A stretch of DNA of 64,000 nucleotides from the NCBI GenBank assembly GCA_000507305.1, contig DF239100.1, positions 157,501 through 221,500 on the forward strand. The letters run 5' to 3'. The notes below the pieces were generated by a model. The model made no database searches. It was not told the DNA's origin and worked only from the letters and a program-made list of their open reading frames with translations. The position numbers and the translations under genes are program-made. Position 1 is the stretch's first letter. The number at the start of each line of letters is the position of its first letter. Positions 12,162-24,500 of the stretch are shown in pieces. This DNA comes from Breviolum minutum Mf 1.05b.01. Taxonomy: Eukaryota > Sar > Dinophyceae > Suessiales > Symbiodiniaceae.

Positions 12162-13325
12162 CCACATTGACAGAAAAAAGACGACACTTGCAGCTTTCGT
12201 ATGTGGGGAAGGGTGATCAACAACAACGACAACAACAAGAACAAACAAACAACAAACAAACACACAAACAAACAAACAAACAAAAAAAAAGAAAGAAAGA
12301 AAAAAAAAGAAAGAAAGAAAGAAAGAAAGAAAGAACTTGGCAGGAAGATGAACAAATAGGAGAGTTGCATTGATTTAGGTTGCTTTTTAGTGTGGTGAAC
12401 GAGATTCATTTCTTGGTTTCGGGTCCTATTGATTTATATTTAAGTGTATACATTTCCTTGAAGTCTTGTTTCTTTGGATGATGCTATACATAGTGGTTCG
12501 TTCGTAGAGCAACACATTCAAATTATTTGAAATTACAGTGGTTGCAGATCTAAGGTTTATACAAGATTAATTTGTATATAGTTTTACATTTAAGTCAAAG
12601 TGCTAGGTGGTGATTTTAAGTACTTTGCTGTTCACCCCTATTGGGTTGAAACCACCAACTAGAAGTATGTATCTAGCCGGCTCCGGCTCGTTGATTTGAG
12701 GTGGAGAGATGTCATAGCAGAAAGCCCTTTCATTTGTGAGAGGCAATTTTTTAACGACCATTCACCGCGGGTTGGTCACCTTAAATTGTGGTGAAAAGTA
12801 AGGGAATCCTACCCAAAATGGCAACATTCAAGGTTAAGGATTAAAAAAAAAAGAACTATTCATGTAGGTAAACATACCAGTTGCATGGATCCTATGGCTA
12901 CAGGAATCTCCCCCAACCCCCCCCCAAAAAAAAGGTTTAGGAATTACAGGATCATTTGTACCCAGAATTGGTGAGAGGCTGCTTCGGAATGTCCAACTTC
13001 AGTGGTCAGTGGGCGGGAGACTGAGTTGGATGGGAAAGATGACGGAACAGCTACCGTTGATGGTTCAGAAATCCCAAGTCCAACCACCGTTTAGACGTAA
13101 AAAAACATTGTAAACAATGGGATGAACTACCTGACTACCTATCAACTGGCGATCGCCGGATTTCTGAACCATCAACAGTATCTCGTCACTAAGGCTGTTG
13201 CATGATGAAAGTCATCTTTCAATAGAGGGTCCCTGGTCCCTTGCTTTGGAGGATTGTAGGTAACAGAGTTTTTTTGGTTCATCATCTAAGAGATGGATGG
13301 CAACCTTCCTGCGTTTTATGAGGTC
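12162..13325. other. Intergenic gap between MTR4 and valyl-tRNA synthetase
   Basis: No coding segment recognised. It holds purine-rich low complexity (CAA, AAAC and AAAG repeats, 12215-12335), a shortened family B copy (12606-12663) and a family I palindrome (about 13055-13185, arms reading GATGGTTCAGAAATC). No promoter motif was recognised. Close same-strand spacing is usual for dinoflagellate gene arrays. Confidence 0.6.
12215..12335. repeat. CAA/AAAC/AAAG simple repeats
   Basis: Successive runs of CAACAA, AAACAAAC and AAAGAAAG units just downstream of the MTR4 stop. They create artefactual Lys-rich (+) and Phe/Leu-rich (-) open frames. Confidence 0.9.
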
Positions 13326-13367
13326 AATGCCTGGTAGATATGACTATTCTGAAGTGGAAAAGGACTT
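13326..13367 (+). CDS. Possible first coding exon of valyl-tRNA synthetase
   Basis: ATG followed by [12 protein letters not shown], which resembles the Y-D-x-x-x-V-E segment near the start of ValRS. A donor GTATGG follows at 13368. The exon linking this to 15242 was not found, so both the start and the link are tentative. The interval 13368-15241 otherwise holds a family Q fragment (about 13450-13490), family A (14147-14238), family E (14690-14800) and family F (15085-15192). Confidence 0.35.
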
Positions 13368-15479
13368 GTATGGCCGCCGCCTCAGAAGTGCCCCTGGTGA
13401 TGGAACTACTACCCCAATTATATAGGGATTATATGGGATTACTTCATAAACCAATATATGGATCCCGGAACCTTAACCAACCAGGATTCAGTGGAAAGTA
13501 GCAAGGTTTTTTTCGTGGCTCACTTGTTCATTGATTTTTCCCACAAGTACTTATGTGTACTAACCATGCACCTAGTAGAGAGTAGTGTAGTTCGATGTAG
13601 CTCCTCCGGTGATTTTTTCACCAAGACCATTAAAGTTGCCACCAACTTCATGGTGGGTATGAGCTTCATGATTCTTAAGGGGTTTATAATCATTCCAAAG
13701 GTTGTTTTAAATCTTTGCAAATCTTAGATTTGTTCAATGCTGAATTTTTGACTTTCAACTTTCAACAATATTAGCAAATCACGTATGAAATGGTGAATAA
13801 TTTGTGATTTGTTTGGTTTTTTGCAAGCACCGAAGAGTCGCAAAACTAAGGTATATAACTGGTGGTTGAATCTCATATCTTTCATAAAATATAGAGTTCT
13901 TTTGTAGAGACTTGATAGAGATTTTCAGGTAATGCGACACCAGCATTGACTTTGTGTTCCCGATGGGTGATTATTGGGTGATTCCTAGTTCCCTACGCAT
14001 TTGGCTGTTGGGGGTTAAAGCTGAGCTTCAGCTTTCGGAATTTTTGATACAACAAACACGTGGAAAAATCTATGAATTCAACGTATCACGTGTCGAACAA
14101 AACGTTGAGCTTGAAAATAATACAGGAACAGAAATATACCCACGGACGGATCCCTGCGGACAATTGTATATTTACCGGCATTTACAGTTGATTTTTATGA
14201 TAGATGTAGGTAAATATACCGTTCGTCCCATGGATCCGTAATGGGATACTCCCCATCACCTTGGTGCACCGGGGATTTCGGTGAATTGACACATCCCTGA
14301 AACGCAAGCATTTGGCACCCAAATTCGCAATCGATGCATCGATGAAAAATCCGACCTTTACACCTTGGAATTGACCCGGTTTCTCGCGAGTTCCAGTAAG
14401 GTTGGTGGGAAAAGGCCGGCTTTTTTCGGCCTGAAGTGTCTGAGAAGGCTTGGCAATCCAACGTTATTTACTGGGGAAGAATGGCGAAGTTCAAAGGTCG
14501 TCACTAATGTCACCTCCCGAATTTTTGTTGTGATGGAGAAAGAAAAATTAAAAACGGAAAGTATGAGGTCGTATGAGATATTCAAAGGATTCCTATCGTG
14601 GCACAGGGATCATCATATAGCAGTTCCAGTTAGGTGGTTTGGTGAAATCACATGGTTGGAAGAAGTTTAGAGATGTTGTTCATGCTTCAACCCCTGAAAA
14701 AAAAAACATGACAATGGCAAATCACAATTTATCAATAGGAGATATATATACCTCTTCAAATGGTCGTTTTTTGCATTGTCATGTTAGTTTTGCGGGGTGT
14801 ATGTTAAATGTTTCCTCTCTTGGGTGAATTTTGGTACATTTTTTTGAGTTTCATGGATTCATCTCCCTTCAAGGTTCCAGTTTGGGATGTGAAATGCCGG
14901 TAGCACTTGAAGGTTTTGGCTTGATGTAACCATTTGCTGGTGGTGACTGGCATCTTAAAAAGGAACTTGCATCCCATATTACTTACTTATAGTGAACCTA
15001 CCGACACCTTTTTTTAGGGGTGCCAAGTAAACTCGAAACGGTGTGAAAAATGACATATTGACATGGGGTGGTGTCATACGCTTGCATCCAATCACCTCAT
15101 GAGAATGGTAATGGAACCTAAAGAATATGCTGAGGAGGTAGCATTGTACTTGAACATGCCATTCATCATTTGTGGATATGACCGGATGCCTAGGGATACA
15201 ACAATGACACTCGGAATTAAATTATTTTCGTGGTGTCGCAGGTCCCGTGCGAGTCTGATGAACGCGAGTCCTACGTGATGCCCATGCCACCGCCCAATGT
15301 GACTGGCAGGTGGGATGGAAAAAAGCTTTTGAAAAGCTTCCAAAACGAACCCTTGTAGGACCTTATCGTCATCTCAACACATTTTGGGATGTTTTTTGCT
15401 ACTTGGGTTCCTGTTTTTTTTTTGGTCGCGGGGGAGGGGGTTTGGAATTTATTACAAATCGTTCAAACCCCACATTGAA

Positions 15480-15512
<33 letters not shown>

Positions 15513-18500
15513 GCTGTTGTTGTTTCATATTGGTTTTGAATATTGGATTGATTCCTGTACTTTTGAAAATCAAGTGATTCCTTTACTTTGAATATCAAGT
15601 GATTCCCTCGTACCCGAAACATCCACGAATCAAGAGATGGCAAAGCTAAATGTTGGCTGATGAACCAAATCATGACTGATGAAACATTGGTGTTTAACAT
15701 TTTCCATCCAGTCAACAGTGCTTGGTTTTTTGGTACCCAGTACCGGGTTGTGTTTTCTCACTGGTTTTGCAAAACTCAGGGAATCATGGGTGAGAAAAAG
15801 CGGCTGGCAATTTGTTGCGGAGTTAGTGCACCAACCTCCAATTTGTTCATAGCTTTGAGTATGGAAAAGACTAGGTCGTGGTTTCAGTTATTTACATGTA
15901 TATATACATGTCTTCATGTTCTACCTATTTTTGGATATGATCAAGATTGACGAGCATATGAAGCATATGTTTCAATTGGGTTGAAACCACTACAAGTACC
16001 CGGAAAACACTATGGCATGGCACAATGACTGAAAAAGGATGAGAAAGTTACTGTTTTTGGATGCAGACAAAGAGCCAGAAAGCTCATTATCTTTGTTATC
16101 ACAGCAATTTTCCACATAAAACGTTTGCACCTTCCAAAGAAGAGTTTTCCACACCGGGTGGGGCATCTTTGATAAAGGCTTCTGGATCATCTTCCAACTA
16201 ACCCCATGGATTTCATCAAGATCCAACTCTGAAAGCTGTTTGCAAACCCGGTTTAACACCAGAAAAAACGGTGTGTTTTGTAGGAAACCGTGCACCTCCA
16301 AAAAAACTGCAGGCTTCACATGGGTCATGCCATGTTCGTAAGCTTGGAAGATGCTGGAAAACCCCAGCGCGTTTGACTGACTCTGACTTGATGGACGTAA
16401 ATTTTGGAACCCGAAAAAAGGGTTGGGTTTTTGGTGGCGAGTTGGGGACTGAAAGTTTTGTTTTCTTGGAGGATACAAATATTACAGTATATTACTTAGA
16501 TGTGTTGATTCTTCTATGTGCAATTGCACTTTTAGATTACAGTATATTGCATACCCTAGAAATCAAGCGTCATATTCGCAGATGATGAGCAAAGGTGTCC
16601 AATCAACTCCGAAAAGCATAGTATTTAGGTTCCATTACCATTCTCAGAATTTCAGTGAGTCCCTAGGGATATATATATATAATATATAATATAGTTATAT
16701 GTATATTATAATACGCCTTTGTTTTCTTGATTCCATTGCTGGTGACAGTGCACTCTTTAGATTTGTGATTGCAAACTCAATGCATCCTGTGTTTTTTGTT
16801 AGACTCTAATTTTTCAGGCACACCAAATACCTGACCAACAAAAACTTGGCAAATCTTTGCCCTTATACCCAAACAGCCCCTTTAAATTTGGTGGGATGCT
16901 TGATGTAACTAAAAGTGCTCAACGTCCGACCTACCGACCTTGGGTGATGATTTGTGTGTGCAATCCTGAAACGTTCAAAAAAAAAAGGTGAAAGAAAATT
17001 TAAGTTTATTACATTGAAATTATTGTACATGCAAAGTCGATCTGGATTCAAGTTATGATTTTCATGTTGGTTATCCCATATGAATCCCTAGTGATTTCAG
17101 TCGACCAGCGACCAGTATAAATAAACAGTTCCAACGTCATTCGCGTGCAAAAAAGAATCGTCCGCAATTGTTAGTTTTTGGTAGTTTGGCGGGTTTGAAC
17201 TTTTGCATCCTTGGCACGAAAAAGGGAGAATCTCCATTTGGAAATAGGTGAATTGGCTGGAAGTTAATATCCTTTTCATGACAAGCGAAGATTGGAAGAT
17301 TCGTAAAGACACACACCCTTGAAACGTCAAGAAAACCCTCCACCCAAAAAGAAATGCTTGGTATTTTGTAGGATTTGGGTGGTGTTTTTTTTCAAGTGGA
17401 AAAACCTGCTTGTGCTTGCAAAAGGTGTATAAAAAACATATAAAAATCAAAGCCTCTCAAAGGAATCTGATCCATGACTGGTCAAACGTACCACGTATTC
17501 GCGCCAACGTACCACCCTTAGAAACAAGGGTTTTTCATAAGGTGATCATTGAGGGAGTTTCCCGATGCTTAAGAAGCCCTGGATCATCAGGCCGAAAATG
17601 TCTTGAGGGCGTCGGGGGTACGTCTCCGGGATTTAGGGGGATACTTGGAGGATCGTAACACTTACTAAGTGGTTAGGTAAGCCCCATGTGTTTTACAAGC
17701 CATTTGAAATTGGAACACTACTATTACTATTATACTATAATAACATTTAACACTACCATTTTAGCGCCTTTTTTTCGGGGACGTAAAGGGATCATCATGG
17801 GATAAAAAAAACACGTATCCAAGTCATGGGGCCCGATCCTCCAGGTTGATCAGTCATTCATCTCAGATCAAGGCATCGATGCGTACACCGAGGTTCTGAC
17901 ACGTTTTCATCGAATGCGGGGCGACCGCACTCTTTGGCTGCCAGGTGCGAAAACTGAAGAGACCGGGGGATTTAAAATGGCAGGGGGGGGTGAATTTTTA
18001 GGATTTACTCCGTTAAGGGCCCACACCAACATGCAGGTAAATAGGTGGTAAATAATTGAATAATTACACACGTTCCAGTTCCAACAAATTTGATCCCAAA
18101 GTCTTTGTATTCCAAGGCCGTTACTGCAAAACATGGTATGTCATAAAGAGAAGATCCAGAACGCATGTCGATTGTCCAACAGCATGAAACCTAATACCCA
18201 GAAGATCCATGGGACGGGTATATTTACCTACATTTACCATACAAAAATCAACCATTCATGTAGGTAAATCTACCATACATACATGGATCCTGATGGATAT
18301 GTAGGGATCACTTTGGACATGAAACGCAATCAGTCTCAGTCGTTGGTACCCTGAGTTTTGAAGCTCCAAGGGTGGGTGCCCATGTCCCTGGTCATAGGAT
18401 CCAGATGTATGGTATGTTTACCTACATGAATGGTCGATTTTTGTATGGTAAATGTAGGTAAATATACCAGTCCCATGGATATCATGGAACCTATGAAGAT

Positions 18501-21500
18501 ATATTATCTCCCAGTATATATCATAGAAATGAGTTGAGCCAAATGTAGGTAAATATACAGTACCTTTCATTAAGATGCTATGGGCTTAGAACTGGGAGTG
18601 GGTGCTGTGTAAACCCTATAGTTTTTCAAGGTTTCCAACTTCATCAAAGATTTCAGGCACCAGGAGGAATCCGAAAACCTATGTCATTTGTATGGATACG
18701 GCGGTTCAGTAAGGGAAGTTACCCCACCTTACCTTAAACTGGCGAACATATTGATACCCATAGGATCCATGTATGATATATTTAGCTACATGAATGGTTG
18801 ATTTCTATGGTAAATGTAGGTAAATATACCCTACATGGATCCTTTTGGATATGGTTTAAATATACCTTATGGTATAAAGCCCTTTATTCGGGGGAATACC
18901 CAATTTTTTGGTGAAAATTCACGAAAGAAAGATGTTGACCTGAAAAGATACGGGACGACTATAAGATTCCTGGAATGTGATTTCCACTTCCATAGTTTTT
19001 TTTGCTGGTCAACCTACCCAAAAAAAAGTACTCCCATCAGAAATAAGGCCCTATTTCGGGTGTATTAACTATTGGTTTCCCTTGATAAGGCCTTATTAAA
19101 CCCTTCCCTGGGCTCCACCACGATTAAAATAACGGTTGACCATATTTCGATGATTAAAACCCTTAGGGTTCAGCAATGGTGGCTATATAAATCCACCCAT
19201 TGTTTTAATGGTGCTTGGAATCCCAGGGCCTTGTTTATGAGGGGGGTTACTTTGGGGACCCCCCCCGGTTGACGGTCCACAGCCTTTGATTTCGGGATTG
19301 CGTGGCTTCCAGGCACGGATCATGCAGGGATTGCAACGCAGATGCTGGTGGTTGGGGCAGCTCAATCTCCGGGAAAGAACTAACAGCCAGGGATTTGCCC
19401 CTGAAAATCAATCCCAAACCATCCGTGTATGGTGTATTTACCTACATTTACCATAAGAATCAACCATTCATGTAGGTAAATATATCATACATGGATCCTA
19501 TGGGAATGGTTGGAAGATGTTTGGGGCCCGGTGGCAACTCAATGTTTGTTTTTATTTCTACACCTATTTGAGGAAATGATCCACCTTGACGAAACTATTT
19601 TTCAAATGGGATGAAACCACCAACTAGATGTTATTTCTTCCTGGGGCCCGCCTAATTTTCAGGGGCGTTTGCTGTTAGTTTCAGGGAGGGTACACCCCCT
19701 GTTAGCTGCAGGGAGTGTGCACCCCCGAAAACTAACGGTTTTGTAGATGTTTCTCCTTTTCCAAGGGTGCATTTTCAGGATAAGCTCTAAATTTCAACAT
19801 ACTTCAACTCCAACCGCCAATTTGCGGATACTTATTTTGAACATCCCCAAACAATAAGGGACCCTTCTGATAATGGTGGTTGATTTCCATGAGACATATG
19901 ATGATTACGATTAGTTACATCACCCCCCCCCCCCCCACCCTAGATTTTCCACTTGGCCCAGCATCCTGACCCCCTTCCCTCCATGTGTGTGTGTGTGTGT
20001 GTGTTTGTTTTGCGACGTGTTGCTGATGCATTTCTCGTTGCAAAGCTGGTATTCACCACCCAAAAAGGTGGACGCCCAATTAGGATGAATCTGGTTCTGG
20101 TAATAAGTGGGGATTTTATAATTCCCTCAAAGGCAAGGACGAAAAACCTGCAGATACAAGCGGTCACTGCCAATTGGCTGATTATATCCCAAAGGATCCA
20201 TGTATGGTATATTTAGCTACATTTACCATAAAAACTATAAAAATCAACCAAATGTAGCTAAATATACCATACATGGATCCTATGGGTATGCTAACCTTTT
20301 TTCGTTGGAACCTGAAAAGTCCGTTTGATGATAAGGTGGATGTCTTCAGACCTATGTTTTTTACTTGGAGGATCACCCCAGGTATCGTAAGTGGTTAGGA
20401 TCACCCCCATTTAAAAGCCATAAAAAGCGCATTTGGAAGGGGAATAACCCGGATCCTTAGGCGACTTACTAACCATGGTTATTTACCACTTACTAAATGG
20501 GATGATCCTCCAAGTAAATAAACCCTCCCTGAAACAAACATAGATTATAGCACCTGAACATTGGATTCCTGCTTGGAATACGATGTTGGATGCTCCTTTT
20601 GGGGCGTTAAACGGCCTATGTTCAGCGGCGTTGGCTGTTAGTTTCAGGGAGGGTATTCGTGGATTTGTATGGATTTGTTGCTTCATCATTGTGAACTGAA
20701 ACAACTTTTTCTTTGTTTAAGGATCTTTAGGGGGTTGGTTCTTAACGCGAATTATTCCAATTTGTCATTTTGGAAAAGTCAAGTGGACCCAAAAGCACTG
20801 ATCCTTCAAAAACGAAACAGAAAATGAACACTCAATATTCCCCTTCCCCTGGACATCCAAACACCTCCTTTAAGAAGGTATTTGGACCCAAAAAACATAC
20901 CTAAAACACCTGCTCAAAAGGATTTTTTGGATCTCTAGGGTCTAATCACTTCAACGAACAACACATTCAAAAACCATGATGGGGCCCGAGGAACGACAGC
21001 TTGCCGCTGAAGGCAGCTCGTGCTTCTCTCAGTGCGAAAAACACCGACATTTGTGTCACTCATTTGTGTCACTCACACAAAAGCAAAAAATAACATGTCC
21101 AAGACGACCAAAACACAACGGTACCGTGGTGACTACTGTTGATGGTTCAGAAATCCTGCTTGCCGAGTTGCTTATCTGGTGAAAATACCACTGTTTGCAT
21201 CCCTGGTGGTTTCATTGGGGATTTCTGAACCATCAACCGCTATCTCCATGACTAATTTTTTCATCTGTTAACTTAACCGTATGGAAGTTCCTAAAACCAA
21301 ACGGGACGGGTGCTGGGTGCTGCGACTCAAAATCCATCCGACCCATGAATTTCAGGGTCCAAACCTCGGAGATTACAAGGACCACCCCAAAAAAAAACGG
21401 CCAAGTTTTCCTCATGGAAACTGTCCCATACTGGGATGTCCATGGTACTTAGTAACTGGATTATAACCCCTTTATAAGTAGGTTATAGGTCCCTTAAGTA

Positions 21501-24500
21501 GGTTATAAACCAACTTACTAACTAGTTACTAACTTCCATGGACATCCCAGTAGGATCCAGATATGTCCAAAGAAAGGGATTTCCCCTATAATCCTATTCT
21601 GGAGATGGGATTGAGACCATCAATCCTACTCTAGGGAGGGGTCTGGATTCTTAGGGTGTCATGGAACTGTCGGGCTGCGCTGAATTTTGTCGGTGGAGCT
21701 GACGCACCTTTCATGCGCCGTGAATTTATGTATGGTTTATTTTTCCGTAATACATGATATATAGGTGAAAAATGGTCACATGAACCAAGGGGAAATGAAT
21801 GGAAGTAATTTGTTTCCATCTCATGGAGCATTTGGGTTTGCTTTGTGAAAGTGTTTGGCATGTTTTGGGGTTTTTGACCTCTCGTATACCTCATGTTTTG
21901 GACCGATTCCTAGCTGGTGGTTTCAGGTGGTTTATAATATGTCCGGCCTTTTTTACTTAGGGAAATTAGGGAAATTTCATTTTGACTCAGATTTTTCAAC
22001 TCCGTTCCTACACAATAAACTGTAAGGCAACAGAAGCCGGACATGTTTCACAAGGTAGGCCCCGTCACAGGGTTATGGGGCCCCTATATAAATGGCCAAA
22101 TGGCTTCGAATCAATGGATAACTGGGGTGGGGTGAAATAACCCTACTAAAACATGGGCCCCATAATCGCGTAACTCCATTTATACCCCATAATTACCATG
22201 TGTGGTATATTTACCTACCCCTACGGATCCAAGTAGCTGCTTGGAATGCACTCAGGGTTAAAGTATCTTCTTAGGAGGTACTTGGATCCATAGGGTACAT
22301 TTAGTTGATTTTCAAGGTATACCGTGCATCCCATGGATGCTATGGGTAACTGGTTGTCTGGGGGCCCACGTTTTCCATGGCCCGGTCGGCTGGGTCTGTA
22401 AAACTCAGGCGTCAGGAAGTTGGAAGGGAAGAATTTTTGAGAAGAGCTGCGACCTCAAATTTTGAGGGTTTTGGAAGAACTCTGCGTTATTTATTTATAC
22501 CCATAGGATCCATGGAGATGGTGTATTTACCTACTAATTTACCACAAACATCAACTAAATGTAGGTAAATAGACCATTCATGGATCCTATGTGATTTATA
22601 GTTTAAGGGGTATATGGGTCCCCATATTTTTAGGGCTAAGAGCTTCCAACCTACATTTTTCTGTCAGTTCTTGGGGTCCAAAGGTAGGGGGTAACAAATA
22701 CTACTAGAACCGAGTTATATATCGTTATGATATGGAGATGATGTCATACAGTAATGAAATAAGGATTCCGGAGTCTTCACCAACATGTACTGCATTACGT
22801 ACTGGGATGTCCGTGGTACTTAGTAAATGGATTATAAATTATAACCTCTATATATGTAGGTTGTAAGTCCTGTAAAAAGGTTATGAACCGACGTACTAAC
22901 TAGGTACTAACTTCTAGGAACATCCTAGTAAGGTAACTGGTGTTTTGTTTCCCTGCTCAGAATGTTTCTGATATCAGAACGTTCTCCCAGTGTTTTAGAG
23001 ACGATGTTGTTGAATGATTACTTCCTGAAGTCCAATTGGATGTCTTTTTGTTTGTTGGTGTCGTTTGCATATATGTGTTTTTTCATAAGATGTTTCCAAT
23101 TTTTGTTGGGATCATGGAATCAACTGATTTTTTTCTACAGACTTTCTGAAAGGGATGTTGAACCCCTACATGGTTCACCAGATGTTGCGGGGGGGTTTAT
23201 GGTTTTTTTTTTCCGACATGTTTGAAACTACTCCCCTGAAAATTAGCATGGAACCTAAAAATCACCCAATTGAAAAGGAAAATCATCTTCCAAACCTCCA
23301 CTAATGTGTTCCATGTTAATTTTCCAGGGCGTAAGACAGTGTTCATTTTGCTAGGTGAATTATTCCTTCCAGAGATCTCGATTGTGGTCGTGAATTTGAT
23401 CACGACATGGGAATTTTGGTACCCTGAAAGGTACTTCAGAAGGAAAATTCCCAAAGAAACATATTTTTGTTTGACGTACAAGTAGATCTGTTAGTGTTTA
23501 TTGTATAGTATGGGCAAACAACATTATATGTTTGGTAAGCCAAATTCTATTCTTTACACAGAACATGTTTGATATTATATAGTTTATATTTGTTCTGTGC
23601 AAGCCTTAAGTCAGGAAAACAAGTGTCAGTCCTAAGCAACGGGAACAACGAATATGCTTGGTTTCTAAGAACTATTTCTTCATTAGATTTGTCACATGTT
23701 TCGTGCCTGTCCACACCTAGGTGTGGGAATGGAAAGAAGAGAAGGGCAGCGACATTGTGCGATTCCTAGTGACCTACTTGGAAGGTCACCCCACTGAGTA
23801 AGTAGTCAGTAAACCACCCTTATAAGCCATAAAAAGGCCGTTTGGAAGGGGTCCCACAACCCGATCCTTAGTGGACTTATATTACGTAACAAAATGGCTA
23901 TTAACCACTTACATACACTGTTAATGGAAGAAATCCAGCTAACCAGTTGAGGTTGGTCGTTGAAATCCCATTATTTACGACGGGTTTGCTAGCACCGCTC
24001 CAAACGGTGGTGAACTCTACGCCAGGATTTCAGGTTGCCATCAACAGGTACCACCCTCCCATGCATCCGTCATTGGGCCCCAAATTTCTGTTGGGCTTCT
24101 TAGGTGGATCAGATGCGGCGCTTGGGTGCTTCTGCTGATTGGTCAAGAGAGTTTGGATCCCTTGGCTTCCGGGGGGAATAACCTACCAACCTCAACTGGT
24201 GCAGTATTTCTTCCATCAACAGTAAGAAACATGCTGTTGTTGTTTTTTTTTTGCTTTTTATCCTGTTGACTCGTCCCAAGAATACTGGGTTTATTTTTGT
24301 TGGCCCCCCACACGCATGCCAGGTTATCGGGATTCAGATCATCAGTTTCTGTATCGGTTATCACAACTTGTTTTTTGTCATTTCACCAATCAAATTCAAT
24401 CTTTCCAGACGTACAGTTTATGATTCAATTTGTCAAAGCTGAAACCTCTATGAATAATATATAATGTTACATCTTAATCTCACCTACATTTGTTCCAAAG

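Noticed and set aside
12029-12409. Open frames on both strands over the MTR4 stop
   Set aside because: They are shadows of the last MTR4 exon and of the CAA/AAAG repeats.
15990-16478. 162-codon minus-strand frame
   Set aside because: It is antisense to the ValRS HMGH exon (16313-16352), and nothing in it is recognisable.
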